A stretch of DNA of 64,000 nt from Shinella curvata (GTDB lineage: Bacteria > Pseudomonadota > Alphaproteobacteria > Rhizobiales > Rhizobiaceae): the NCBI RefSeq assembly GCF_022899935.1, contig NZ_JALJCJ010000001.1, positions 332,053 through 396,052 of the forward strand, written 5' to 3'. The number at the start of each line of letters is the position of its first letter. Positions within the stretch are counted from its first letter, which is position 1. The notes beneath the pieces are model-generated. The model was given only the letters and a program-made list of their open reading frames with translations. It searched no databases and was not told where the DNA came from. Of this stretch, positions 30,505 through 39,126 are shown piece by piece. The position numbers and the translations under genes are program-made.

Positions 30505-30593
30505 CGTAACGCAAGCCGAAGCCCCTTCGAAAGCCAAAAGCGATCGCCAGAGGCTTCAAATTGCTTGCGGATTTACCAAATTCGCTGATTTCC

Positions 30594-30622
30594 TTGACTT
30601 TCCGGCGGTTTCGGCCTAAGTG
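30594..30622 (+). promoter_or_regulatory. Candidate promoter of the DEAD-box helicase gene
   Basis: TTGACT (30594-30599), a 17-base spacer, then TAAGTG (30617-30622), 74 bases before the proposed TTG start. The leader would hold a short GC-rich segment with no obvious switch. Confidence 0.4.
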
Positions 30623-30696
30623 CGCTGCATCCTAGCGGCGATGTGCCCGCTACAACCCATTGCGTTCGCAAGAACCGGAACGGAAACCTTTTTCCT

Positions 30697-32202
30697 TTGA
30701 CCACTTTTGCTGATCTTGGCCTGAGCCAGAAAGTCCTGTCCGCTGTTACAGATTCGGGCTACACGACCCCGACCCCAATCCAGGCTGGCGCCATTCCGCC
30801 GGCGCTCGCGCGGCGCGACATTCTCGGCATTGCCCAGACGGGCACCGGCAAGACCGCTTCCTTCGTCCTTCCGATGCTGACGCTGCTCGAAAAGGGCCGC
30901 GCCCGTGCCCGCATGCCGCGCACACTGATCCTCGAGCCGACGCGCGAACTCGCCGCACAGGTCGCGGAAAACTTCGAGAAGTACGGCAAGAATCACAAGC
31001 TCAACGTCGCGCTGCTCATCGGCGGCGTTTCCTTCGACGAGCAGGACCGCAAGCTGGAGCGCGGCGCAGACGTTCTCATCTGCACCCCCGGCCGCCTGCT
31101 CGACCATTGCGAGCGCGGCAAGCTCCTGATGACCGGCGTCGAGATCCTGGTCATCGACGAAGCCGACCGCATGCTCGACATGGGCTTCATTCCCGATATC
31201 GAGCGCATCGCCAAGCTCATCCCCTTCACGCGCCAGACGCTGTTCTTCTCGGCCACCATGCCGCCGGAGATCCAGAAGCTGGCCGACCGCTTCCTGCAGA
31301 ACCCGGAGCGGATCGAAGTGGCGCCGCCGTCCTCCACGGCCAAGACCGTGACGCAGCGTTTCGTCGCCACCCACAGCAAGGATTACGAGAAGCGCGCCAC
31401 GCTGCGCGATCTGATCCGCGCGCAGGACGACCTCAAGAACGCGATCATCTTCTGCAACCGCAAGGTCGATGTCGCCGATCTCTTCCGCTCGCTCGATCGC
31501 CACGGCTTCTCCGTCGGCGCGCTGCATGGCGACATGGACCAGCGTGCCCGCACGACGATGCTGGCCAACTTCAAGGAAAACAAGCTCACGCTTCTCGTGG
31601 CCTCCGATGTCGCAGCCCGCGGCCTCGATATCCCCGATGTGAGCCATGTCTTCAATTTCGACGTCCCGATCCACGCCGAGGACTATGTCCATCGCATTGG
31701 CCGCACCGGTCGTGCCGGCCGTTCGGGCGCCGCCTTCACCCTCGTCTCCAAGCGCGACGGAAAGTTCGTCGATGCGATCGAAAAGCTGATCGACCAGAAG
31801 GTCGAATGGCTGAGCGGTGGCATCGAGGACCTGCCGCCGGTCGCCGAGAGCGAGGAGCGCGAACGGCCCCGCAACGGGCGCGATCGCGGTGGTCGTGACC
31901 GCGACCGTGATCGTTCCCGTGGACGCAACAAGGGCGAAGCCCGCGCTACGGAAACCCGTACCGAGACCGTTGAGATCGAAGAGAAGGTGGAAGCCGTGAA
32001 AGCTGAACGCAAGGCGGAAGGGCGGCCGCAGAACAATCCCGCTCGCAACCCGCGCGCCGCAAACCATGCCGCGCCGCGCCCGGCCAACGATGACAACCGT
32101 GATCGTCGCAACCGCTACCGCCGTGACGAGGATGATGGCCCGACGCCGCTCGGCTTCGGCGACGAAATCCCGGCCTTCATGCTGATCGCCGGCAAGGCCT
32201 GA
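30697..32202 (+). CDS. DEAD-box ATP-dependent RNA helicase (RhlE-like)
   Basis: A 501-residue RNA helicase. The Q motif TTPTPIQ, motif I AQTGTGKT, Ia PTRELAAQ, II VIDEADRMLD, III SATMP, and VI HRIGRTGRAGR are all present in residues about 5-360. The C-terminal 120 residues are low-complexity and Arg/Asp/Gly/Asn-rich (RDRDRDRSRGRNKGE), typical of RNA-binding tails in RNA degradosome or cold-shock helicases. Start TTG 30697 (MTTFADLGLSQK) matches homologues; an in-frame GTG at 30643 would add 18 unconserved residues. Confidence 0.94.
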   Translation: MTTFADLGLSQKVLSAVTDSGYTTPTPIQAGAIPPALARRDILGIAQTGTGKTASFVLPMLTLLEKGRARARMPRTLILEPTRELAAQVAENFEKYGKNHKLNVALLIGGVSFDEQDRKLERGADVLICTPGRLLDHCERGKLLMTGVEILVIDEADRMLDMGFIPDIERIAKLIPFTRQTLFFSATMPPEIQKLADRFLQNPERIEVAPPSSTAKTVTQRFVATHSKDYEKRATLRDLIRAQDDLKNAIIFCNRKVDVADLFRSLDRHGFSVGALHGDMDQRARTTMLANFKENKLTLLVASDVAARGLDIPDVSHVFNFDVPIHAEDYVHRIGRTGRAGRSGAAFTLVSKRDGKFVDAIEKLIDQKVEWLSGGIEDLPPVAESEERERPRNGRDRGGRDRDRDRSRGRNKGEARATETRTETVEIEEKVEAVKAERKAEGRPQNNPARNPRAANHAAPRPANDDNRDRRNRYRRDEDDGPTPLGFGDEIPAFMLIAGKA

Positions 32203-32266
32203 TCTGCTGAATTCCTAAGCAACTCCGAACGCAAAACCGATTCACACTTTTGCTGGAGTTGCTCCA

Positions 32267-32686
32267 ATGCCCATTCCCGGTATCGATGTGCCAGGCCTCG
32301 GATGCGGCCTGGCACTTTTGCGTGACGGCAAGCTCCTGCTCTATCGGCGCCTGCGCGCGCCTGAGGCTGGCTCCTGGAGCATCGTCGGCGGCAAGGTCGA
32401 CCATATGGAACAGGCGAAGGATGCCGCGCGCCGCGAGGCCGAGGAAGAATCCGGCCTTGCGATCGGCGCGGTCGATTTCCTCTGCGTTTCCGAACAGATC
32501 ATCGTGGAAGAGCGCCAGCACTGGCTGTCGCTCATCTATGTCTCAGAGGATTTTTCCGGTGAGGCGCGCGTTGTCGAACCGGAGAAGCTGCCGGAACTCG
32601 GCTGGTTCCCGCTCGACGCCCTGCCCGCACCGCTCTCGCGCTTTGCGGCGGATGCGGTCGACGCAATCCGCCGTCGCCGGGCCTAA
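32267..32686 (+). CDS. Nudix hydrolase
   Basis: A 139-residue Nudix hydrolase. The Nudix box runs from GGKVDHMEQAKD through AARREAEEESGL at about residues 42-65, with the conserved REAEEESG catalytic helix. The usual substrates are nucleoside diphosphate derivatives; the specific one cannot be inferred. TGGAG lies 8-10 bases before the ATG. It follows the helicase by 64 bases and may share its transcript. Confidence 0.92.
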   Translation: MPIPGIDVPGLGCGLALLRDGKLLLYRRLRAPEAGSWSIVGGKVDHMEQAKDAARREAEEESGLAIGAVDFLCVSEQIIVEERQHWLSLIYVSEDFSGEARVVEPEKLPELGWFPLDALPAPLSRFAADAVDAIRRRRA

Positions 32687-32701
32687 GCGTCCGTAAACCT
32701 G

Positions 32702-34813
32702 CTAGAATTTCGCAGTGGCGCCGAAGATGAAGGTCCGGCCGCGGCCGTTCTTGATGCCGGCGTAATTGTCCATCAGGCCGGAATTCGCCTTCATATAGTC
32801 CTTGTTGAAAACGTTCTCGACGTTGAAGAACACCTTTGCGTTCTCGTTGATCTGCCAGGAGGCATGTGCGTCGAACAGCGTGTAGCTCGGCAGATTGTAG
32901 GCCATGTCCTCGTTGATATAGGCCTGCTTGCTCTTGCCGGTGTAGCGCATGCGGCCTCCGACCGTCAGCGCCTCGTCGAAGAAGCGCATGCCGAGATCGA
33001 GCGTCGCGAAATCGTCGGGCAGCTTGCCGACGTCGCCAACGCCGGCGGCAACGCCCTCCGGCTGGGCGGTGTCGGCAATCGTCACCGAGAATCCGGCGTA
33101 ATATTTGCCGGCATCGTAGCCGCCTTCTATTTCCACGCCCTTCATGATCGTCGTACCATCGACATTCACCCAGCGCATCGTGCCGTCGGTATCGAGGTCG
33201 AAGGTGATGTAGTCGCGGACGCGATTGTGGAAATAGCCGATCTTCAGCCAGCCCTCGTCGCCATTGGTCAGGAGGTCGCTGCCCGTGAGGTTGACGCCGA
33301 GATCCACGCCCCGGCTCTTTTCCGGCAACAGGTTCGGGTTGTTGTTGATCGGATCGGACGAGCCGTCGAAGCTGTGGCCACCCGGATAGAACACTTCAGA
33401 AGCAGTCGGCGGGCGCGAGGTGTGGGCGTAGGTGATGTAGGGCTGCAGCCAGTCGAACGGCCGCGCCGAGACGGTGATCTTCGGGTTGAAGTCGCTGCCC
33501 GAGCGGGAGAGTGTGTCGATGGGGCACGGATCGCCCGCCGCGGGGCAACCGTTGGTGCCCGGCGCATGGTACCCTGTGATGCCTTCGAGCGACCAGTAAT
33601 CGTAGCGCAGGCCGCCGGTCACATCGAAAATGCCGCGACTGATCGTGGCTTCCGCAAAGGTGCCGGCCTTGACCAAGGTGCCGTCGGGGTTCGCACCGCG
33701 CTTAGCATTGCCCTTGTATCTGTCCCGGCTGTAGGCGGCGCCGTAATAGAGCTTCAACTCGGTTTCGTCGTTAAGATCGAAGCGCATGCGGTTGGAGATG
33801 TCGAAACCGGTTGTGGTGTTGGTGCCCTTGCGCCCGTCGAACGACGTGACATTGCCGTTCGTCCCGTCGAATTCCAAATCCGTGATGTTGAGGTAGGCGT
33901 TGGCGTGCAGATCGAAAAGGTCGTCGCCGGGCGTATAGGAATACTTGGCCGTATAGGTCTGGTTGTTGATGACCCAGTTGTAGCCGGATGTGCCCGGCAG
34001 GAACTCGTTGCCATACCAGATGCCGCCGAGCTGCAGCTTGTGGTCGGAATTCGGTGACAGGTTCACCTTGAAGAGGCCGGATTTCGGATGCTGGTCACCA
34101 CCGAAGGGGTAGATGATACCGGCGCCGTTTTCATAGGGGCTCTTCTTCGTATCGCTGAGCGCACCCACGACACTCATCTCGCCCTCGCCGAGATCCGTAC
34201 GGGCGGCGCCGGCCAGAAGACGCGAATAATCGAAGCCGTTGGTGCCGGCGCGCACGCTCGACATCACGCCGACGTCCTTGCCGGGGAGCAGCACATCGTC
34301 AACGTCGAGTGTGCGGAAATTGGCGGCGCCCGCCAGCGTACCCATGCCCTCGGCACCGGAAACCGCGCCGCGCGTGACATCGACGCCGACGAGCATGTTC
34401 TGCTCGACGTAGAGGAGATTGTCGAAGGTGCCGCCATGGCCGGAAAGGTTGCGGAAAGTCTGGGGAACACCGTCGATCATGCTGTTGACGCGCCCCATGC
34501 CCTGCATGCCGCGGATGTTGACGGTGATGCCGGGCTGATCGGCGGGTTCGCGCGTAAAAGTGCCCGGCGTCGAGCGCAGAACCTGCGTCGCATCGCCTGC
34601 ATAGCGCTCCTGCACCTTGATGCGATCCGACTTGGAGACGGCCGCCGGAATATCGACGACGCTGTCACCATTACTGTCGCCCTCGACATTCACAGCCTGA
34701 AGTTCCGTCGGTCCCGCATCCTGCGCGCGGGCCGGCGCAGCAAGTGCCAGAAGCGCAAGCGCCATGGCCGAGCCCGCCAGAAGCGTCGACGCGTGAAAAC
34801 GATTATACTGCAT
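32702..34813 (-). CDS. TonB-dependent outer-membrane receptor, haem/haemoglobin type
   Basis: A 703-residue TonB-dependent receptor. Signal peptide about 1-30 (ending PARAQDAG), plug domain with VNIRGMQGMGRVNSMIDGVP, and a 22-strand barrel ending GRGRTFIFGATAKF with the terminal Phe. The FRAP-like (YAHTSRPPTASEVF) and NPNL (NNNPNLLPEKSRGVDLG) boxes and His480 between them are marks of haem receptors. No haem-uptake genes lie nearby, so the ligand is inferred. An IRO box overlaps its promoter. Confidence 0.92.
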   Translation of the reverse strand: MQYNRFHASTLLAGSAMALALLALAAPARAQDAGPTELQAVNVEGDSNGDSVVDIPAAVSKSDRIKVQERYAGDATQVLRSTPGTFTREPADQPGITVNIRGMQGMGRVNSMIDGVPQTFRNLSGHGGTFDNLLYVEQNMLVGVDVTRGAVSGAEGMGTLAGAANFRTLDVDDVLLPGKDVGVMSSVRAGTNGFDYSRLLAGAARTDLGEGEMSVVGALSDTKKSPYENGAGIIYPFGGDQHPKSGLFKVNLSPNSDHKLQLGGIWYGNEFLPGTSGYNWVINNQTYTAKYSYTPGDDLFDLHANAYLNITDLEFDGTNGNVTSFDGRKGTNTTTGFDISNRMRFDLNDETELKLYYGAAYSRDRYKGNAKRGANPDGTLVKAGTFAEATISRGIFDVTGGLRYDYWSLEGITGYHAPGTNGCPAAGDPCPIDTLSRSGSDFNPKITVSARPFDWLQPYITYAHTSRPPTASEVFYPGGHSFDGSSDPINNNPNLLPEKSRGVDLGVNLTGSDLLTNGDEGWLKIGYFHNRVRDYITFDLDTDGTMRWVNVDGTTIMKGVEIEGGYDAGKYYAGFSVTIADTAQPEGVAAGVGDVGKLPDDFATLDLGMRFFDEALTVGGRMRYTGKSKQAYINEDMAYNLPSYTLFDAHASWQINENAKVFFNVENVFNKDYMKANSGLMDNYAGIKNGRGRTFIFGATAKF

Positions 34814-34862
34814 GGGAACCTCACCGGACTTCACGCCGCGCGCAGCCACGCGCAACCGTCCG

Positions 34863-34891
34863 GTAATGGACAACATGATAAATAAAGTCAA
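34863..34891 (-). promoter_or_regulatory. Candidate promoter of the TonB receptor gene
   Basis: Minus-strand TTGACT (34891-34886), a 17-base spacer and CATTAC (34868-34863). The -10 is weak, which suits a promoter that needs derepression under iron limitation. Confidence 0.4.
34876..34890 (-). promoter_or_regulatory. IRO box, candidate RirA operator
   Basis: TGATAAATAAAGTCA on the plus strand fits the rhizobial iron-responsive operator TGA-N9-TCA exactly. It overlaps the -35 and spacer of the receptor promoter, where RirA with its Fe-S cluster would repress in iron-replete cells. Confidence 0.6.
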
Positions 34892-34916
34892 GTTTGATTG
34901 TGGCGAATTTCCGGCC

Positions 34917-35237
34917 CTACTTCGCACGGAGCGCGGCCTCATAGGCGCGCCGCACCCACACCGCCATCTCTTCCGGATCGTCGAAGGCAGCCTCGGGAAC
35001 CGACCAGTAGGGCATTTTCACAGGGTTGCCGCTCTGCTTGCCATCGTAGGCCCATTGCCGGCTGCCGGCCGTCTCGAAATCCGGCGCACTACGGGCATCG
35101 GCCTTGAGCAGGATTTCACCCTGAACCTCCAGCGCGAGGATGCGCCCCTCGTGATAGATCCCCTTGCCGCCGAACATGCGCCTGATCGTCACCGGCCTCA
35201 GCGCCTGGAACATTTCCTCGATCCCGTCCCGATCCAT
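34917..35237 (-). CDS. TfoX N-terminal domain protein
   Basis: A 106-residue protein consisting of the TfoX/Sxy N-terminal domain: MDRDGIEEMFQALRPVTIRR, MFGGKGIYHEGRILALEVQG and a C-terminal helix DPEEMAVWVRRAYEAALRAK. In gammaproteobacteria Sxy co-activates competence genes, but stand-alone N-domains in alphaproteobacteria have no established role. The start lies only three bases after the stop of the molybdopterin-binding gene, so it is the last gene of that operon. Confidence 0.9.
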   Translation of the reverse strand: MDRDGIEEMFQALRPVTIRRMFGGKGIYHEGRILALEVQGEILLKADARSAPDFETAGSRQWAYDGKQSGNPVKMPYWSVPEAAFDDPEEMAVWVRRAYEAALRAK

Positions 35238-35240
35238 GTC

Positions 35241-36851
35241 CTACCCTTTCAGAACGCCGCCGGCGGCAAGCACCGCTTCAGGGGTGTCCACATCGACATG
35301 AGCCGCCGCGCCGATCTCCACATCCACGATATCCAGTCCCGCGCTTTCCACGATATGCCGCGCCCCGACATCGCCCTCGAGCTGGAGGATCGCGGAAAAT
35401 GTGGTCCGCGGCAGGATGACGGGATTGCCCCGCTTGCCGCCCGAGACCGCCCGAACCACCGCCTGGCCACCCGACGCCGCAAAGGCATCCAGCAGCCGGC
35501 GCACATCCGCGCCGGTGACATGCGGCATGTCGGCCAGCATCACCGCCACACCGTCGCAACCCGAACCGAGCGCGCAAACGCCTGCGCGCAGCGATGTCGA
35601 CATGCCCTGCACATGATCCGGATTGCGAATGACATCAACCTCGAGGCCCGCCAGTTCCGCCTCGATTTCGTCCGCCCGATGCCCCGTCACCACCAGCACG
35701 CGTGCCGGGCTTGCGGCAAGCGCGGCCTCCACCGAGCGTCGCACCAGTGCCTGACCATCGAAAGCGGCGAGCAGCTTGTGGCTACCGTTCATGCGGCTGG
35801 CGCGGCCGGCCGCCAGCACCAGGGCGGCGACCGAAAGCGGCCGCTCCGATGCCCGCAGGTCGCGGGGCTGCGGACGGTTCGGAATTTCCTTCAGCAAGCC
35901 GCCGACACCCATGCCGGTAATCTCCTCGGGCCCAGGGTTTTCTCCAGCGCAAATGCGGGCGAGAACCCAATCGAAACCGTTCTCCCTGGGGCTGCGCGCG
36001 CAACCCGGTGCGCCGATGACCGGTACGTTACCGACGCGGCCGAGAACCAGCAGATTACCGGGATCGACCGGCATGCCGACATGTTCGACTACACCGCCTG
36101 CCGCGCGGATGGCGGCGGGAATGACGTCGCTCACGTCCGTCACCGCGGACGCGCCGAAAACGAGAACGATGTCGTTTTCCTTGACCGTTTCCGCAATCAC
36201 CGCAGCGAGCTCCTGCGCACGATGCGGCACACGCCTCTCACTCGTTAGCCGGCTACCGGATGCATGCAGACGTTGTTCGACGAGCCGTCGCGTCTTGTCC
36301 ATGACCGAAATCTTGAGCGTGGGCAGCTCCGTCGCAACGAGGCCGACACGATGGGCGACGAAGGGTTTGACCTCCAGCGCCTGGCTCGAGGCCATCACCG
36401 CCGCGGCCTTGCGAACAAGATCGAGCGGAACGGCGAGCGGGATGATCTTGATCGTTGCCACCATGTCGCCGGCGGCAACGCTTGCGTGATCCGGCAGGGT
36501 GGCGATGGTGATGGCGGGATCGACCCGGTTGAAGCGGTCGATCGCCGCCCGATCGGCGACGAAGAGGCCATTGGTTGCGGCATGCAGATTGATGCGGCCC
36601 GTGGCGGACGGGGTGAACGTGAGATGGTCCGGCGGAATAGCCTGCGCAATCAGTGAGGCTGCCTCGTCCTCGCCGATATCGCCGGCCTCCAGCCGCACCA
36701 CGATGACCGTGGCAACCGCCTCGCCAATCAGAGCTGCGCGATCCTCCGCCGTCACCACATGCCCCTTGTGCAGCGAGAGGCCCCGGGTGCGCACGCCATG
36801 CGCCAACCGCGCGCCGACCGCGTCGTGAACGGGAACTTCACCAAAGATCAT
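35241..36851 (-). CDS. Fused molybdopterin-binding / MocA-like nucleotidyltransferase
   Basis: A 536-residue two-domain protein. Residues about 1-335 form a MoeA/CinA-like molybdopterin-binding region (MIFGEVPVHDAVGARLAHGV, and DIVLVFGASAVTDVSDVIPA). Residues about 340-536 form a MobA/MocA-type NTP transferase (ALVLAAGRASRMNGSHKLLA, and MLADMPHVTGADVRRLLDAF). MocA adds CMP to molybdopterin, giving the MCD cofactor used by xanthine dehydrogenase-family enzymes. ATGA overlap with xdhC indicates coupling. It probably loads and sorts the Mo cofactor; the nucleotide is inferred. Confidence 0.9.
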   Translation of the reverse strand: MIFGEVPVHDAVGARLAHGVRTRGLSLHKGHVVTAEDRAALIGEAVATVIVVRLEAGDIGEDEAASLIAQAIPPDHLTFTPSATGRINLHAATNGLFVADRAAIDRFNRVDPAITIATLPDHASVAAGDMVATIKIIPLAVPLDLVRKAAAVMASSQALEVKPFVAHRVGLVATELPTLKISVMDKTRRLVEQRLHASGSRLTSERRVPHRAQELAAVIAETVKENDIVLVFGASAVTDVSDVIPAAIRAAGGVVEHVGMPVDPGNLLVLGRVGNVPVIGAPGCARSPRENGFDWVLARICAGENPGPEEITGMGVGGLLKEIPNRPQPRDLRASERPLSVAALVLAAGRASRMNGSHKLLAAFDGQALVRRSVEAALAASPARVLVVTGHRADEIEAELAGLEVDVIRNPDHVQGMSTSLRAGVCALGSGCDGVAVMLADMPHVTGADVRRLLDAFAASGGQAVVRAVSGGKRGNPVILPRTTFSAILQLEGDVGARHIVESAGLDIVDVEIGAAAHVDVDTPEAVLAAGGVLKG

Positions 36852-37546
36852 GATGCGGCCCCGCGCAGCGGCCGGCGGCGCAGATGCGCGATGATGTCGG
36901 CGAGAATGGCGACGGCGATCTCGGCAGGGCTTGCGGCACCGATATCGAGGCCGATAGGCGCGGAAATACGCGCGATCTCCGCCTCGCCGTGGCCAAGAGC
37001 CGCCAGGCGTTCGACACGCCTGGCATGCGTTTTCCGGCTGCCGAGAGCACCGACATAGAAGCACCCGGTCGCAAGCGCCCGCGACAGCGGAAGATCGTCG
37101 ATCTTCGGATCATGCGTCACGGCAACGAGCGCCGTATAGGCATCGAGCGGGCGTTTCTCCAGCACATCCTCCGGCCAGTCCGCGACGAGGTCGATGCCGG
37201 CGAAACGTTCCTCCGTGGCAAAGGCCGTGCGCGGATCGATGATCGTGATATCGAAGCCCGCGACGACCGCCATCTTCGCCAGCGCCTGGCTGATATGGAC
37301 CGCGCCGATGACGAAGATGCGGGCAGGCGGCAGGTGAACATTGAGAAAGAAGCTTCTCTCTTCCGCCTCCACCAGCCCGGATTTCCCCGAACGAAAGGCG
37401 TTTGCGAGTGCGTCGCCGAGTGGCCCGGCGACCGGGTCGCCTTCGCGGATCACCCGGTCGCGCCCATCGCCGAGATCCGTCAGGTGAATGACGGCGCGCC
37501 GCGCCGTGCGTTCCGTGTTCAGCTTGCGCAGAAGAAAGGGATCCAT
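36848..37546 (-). CDS. XdhC/CoxF-family Rossmann-domain protein
   Basis: A 232-residue XdhC-family protein, mostly the C-terminal Rossmann half: IFVIGAVHISQALAKMAVVA, VTHDPKIDDLPLSRAL and YVGALGSRKTHARRVERLA. XdhC proteins bind Mo cofactor, promote its sulfuration and insert it into xanthine dehydrogenase-type enzymes. It starts within the stop of the small XdhC N-domain gene (TGATG) and overlaps the next gene by four bases. Confidence 0.93.
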   Translation of the reverse strand: MDPFLLRKLNTERTARRAVIHLTDLGDGRDRVIREGDPVAGPLGDALANAFRSGKSGLVEAEERSFFLNVHLPPARIFVIGAVHISQALAKMAVVAGFDITIIDPRTAFATEERFAGIDLVADWPEDVLEKRPLDAYTALVAVTHDPKIDDLPLSRALATGCFYVGALGSRKTHARRVERLAALGHGEAEIARISAPIGLDIGAASPAEIAVAILADIIAHLRRRPLRGAAS

Positions 37547-37872
37547 CAGCCGACGCGCTCCACATAGACCCGGATACGCCCGCCGCAGGACAGGCCGACA
37601 CGCCAGGCGGTCTCGTCCGCCACGCCGAATTCCAGCATTCGCGGTTCACCGTCGCCGATCACCTCCATGGCCTCGCCGATCACCGCTCCCTCCACGCAGC
37701 CGCCGGAGACAGAACCGTGAAAACGGCCCTCCCCGTCGATCACCAGATGGCTGCCGACAGGGCGCGGCGCTGACCCCCAGGTCTCGACGACGGTGGCGAG
37801 CGCCACCATGCGTCCATCATCCATCCAGCGCTCCGCGATGGTCAACGGGTCGAGCGTTTCATCCAATTCCAT
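37546..37872 (-). CDS. XdhC/CoxI N-terminal domain protein
   Basis: A 108-residue protein equal to the XdhC/CoxI N-terminal domain: ALATVVETWGSAPRPVGSHL, GSVSGGCVEGAVIGEAMEV and GLSCGGRIRVYVE. The two cysteines (in SGGC and GLSCGG) are conserved in the family. Normally this is fused to the Rossmann domain; here the domains are separate genes joined by a one-base overlap, so they probably act as one complex. Confidence 0.93.
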   Translation of the reverse strand: MELDETLDPLTIAERWMDDGRMVALATVVETWGSAPRPVGSHLVIDGEGRFHGSVSGGCVEGAVIGEAMEVIGDGEPRMLEFGVADETAWRVGLSCGGRIRVYVERVG

Positions 37873-37881
37873 AGTTCCTCC

Positions 37882-39123
37882 TCAAGCCGCCGGCAGAACG
37901 CGGCGCGGGTCGCCGGTTCCGCTTGGCGCGGCACCGCAGAGCGCCGCCACCAGATCGGCCATGGACTCCAGATTGTGCACCGGGCGCAATTCGTCGACAT
38001 GCGGCAGCATGGCCCGTACACCTCGAGCCCGCGCCTCGAAACCTTCGAAGCGCAGCAGGGGATTGAGCCAGATCAGCCGACGACACGAGCGGTGCAGACG
38101 ATCCATCTCGCTTTCCAGCAGGTCGATGCCCTCGCGCTCCAGCCCGTCCGTGATGAGCAGAACGATAGCGCCCTGCCCCAGTACCCGTCGCGACCAAAGA
38201 CGGTTGAATTCCTTCAGCGTCTCACCGATGCGCGTTCCGCCGGACCAGTCGCTGACCGTCTGGCTGCACGCGTCCACCGCGATATCCGGATCGCGATGGC
38301 GCATCGGGCGCGTGACGTTCGTCAGCCGCGTGCCGAATAGGAAGGCATGCACCCGCCTGTGACTATCGCCGAGCGCATGCAGGAAATGCAGGAAGATGCG
38401 CGTGTACTGGCTCATCGAGCCCGAAATATCGGCAAGCACGACAAGCGGCGGATGCACCGTCTTCGGCTCCCGGTGGCGCGGCAGGATGAGCGTGCCACCC
38501 GTACGCATGGCATGGCGCATCGTGGCGCGTGCATCGATGGCGACACTCCTGTTCGATGGACGGAAACGGCGCGTGCGCACTTCGTCCATCGGCAGCACGA
38601 GGCGTGAGATGGCGCGCTTGGCGGCGGCAAGCTCGGCGGCGGACATCTGGGCGAAATCGGTGCGGCGCAAGACCTCGCTACCCGAGGCGGTCAAGCGAGA
38701 ATCGATCTCGATATCCGGCTCGTCGCGCTGGCGCTTCTGGTTTTCGCGCCCGCCGAACAGCGCGTCGGAGACACGCGTTTCGCCCGCCTTGCGCTTTTCC
38801 CGCTCTTCATGGCGCGCCACGACGGGCGACATCAGTGCGATCATCTTTCCCACGAGGTCGCGCGAACGCCAGAACAGCCGGAAAGCCTCATCGAAAACGG
38901 CGGCGTCCTCGTGACGCTTGACCAGCGTCGCATGGAGCGCCGTGTAGAACACCTCGCGCTCGCCGATGCCGATCACCCGCACCGCCTCGATCGCGTCCGC
39001 TACGGCCGCAGGGCCGAGCCGCAGGCCCGCCTTGCGCAACACGCGCGCAAAAAACACGATATTGTCGGCAAGCCTGCCGTCCCCAGCGGTGCCCAGAACC
39101 TCGTTATCCACCCGTGCCGCCAT
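37882..39123 (-). CDS. CoxE-like VWA-domain protein
   Basis: A 413-residue protein with a C-terminal von Willebrand A domain whose metal-ion site is intact: DISGSMS (MIDAS), a Thr in SGGTRIGETL, and ITDGLE. The N-terminal 180 residues match CoxE-type proteins (LADNIVFFARVLRKAGLRLG). CoxE works with the MoxR ATPase CoxD in maturing the active site of CO dehydrogenase-type hydroxylases. ATG 39123 was taken; a GTG directly before it abuts the moxR stop. Confidence 0.92.
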   Translation of the reverse strand: MAARVDNEVLGTAGDGRLADNIVFFARVLRKAGLRLGPAAVADAIEAVRVIGIGEREVFYTALHATLVKRHEDAAVFDEAFRLFWRSRDLVGKMIALMSPVVARHEEREKRKAGETRVSDALFGGRENQKRQRDEPDIEIDSRLTASGSEVLRRTDFAQMSAAELAAAKRAISRLVLPMDEVRTRRFRPSNRSVAIDARATMRHAMRTGGTLILPRHREPKTVHPPLVVLADISGSMSQYTRIFLHFLHALGDSHRRVHAFLFGTRLTNVTRPMRHRDPDIAVDACSQTVSDWSGGTRIGETLKEFNRLWSRRVLGQGAIVLLITDGLEREGIDLLESEMDRLHRSCRRLIWLNPLLRFEGFEARARGVRAMLPHVDELRPVHNLESMADLVAALCGAAPSGTGDPRRVLPAA

Positions 39124-39126
39124 CAC

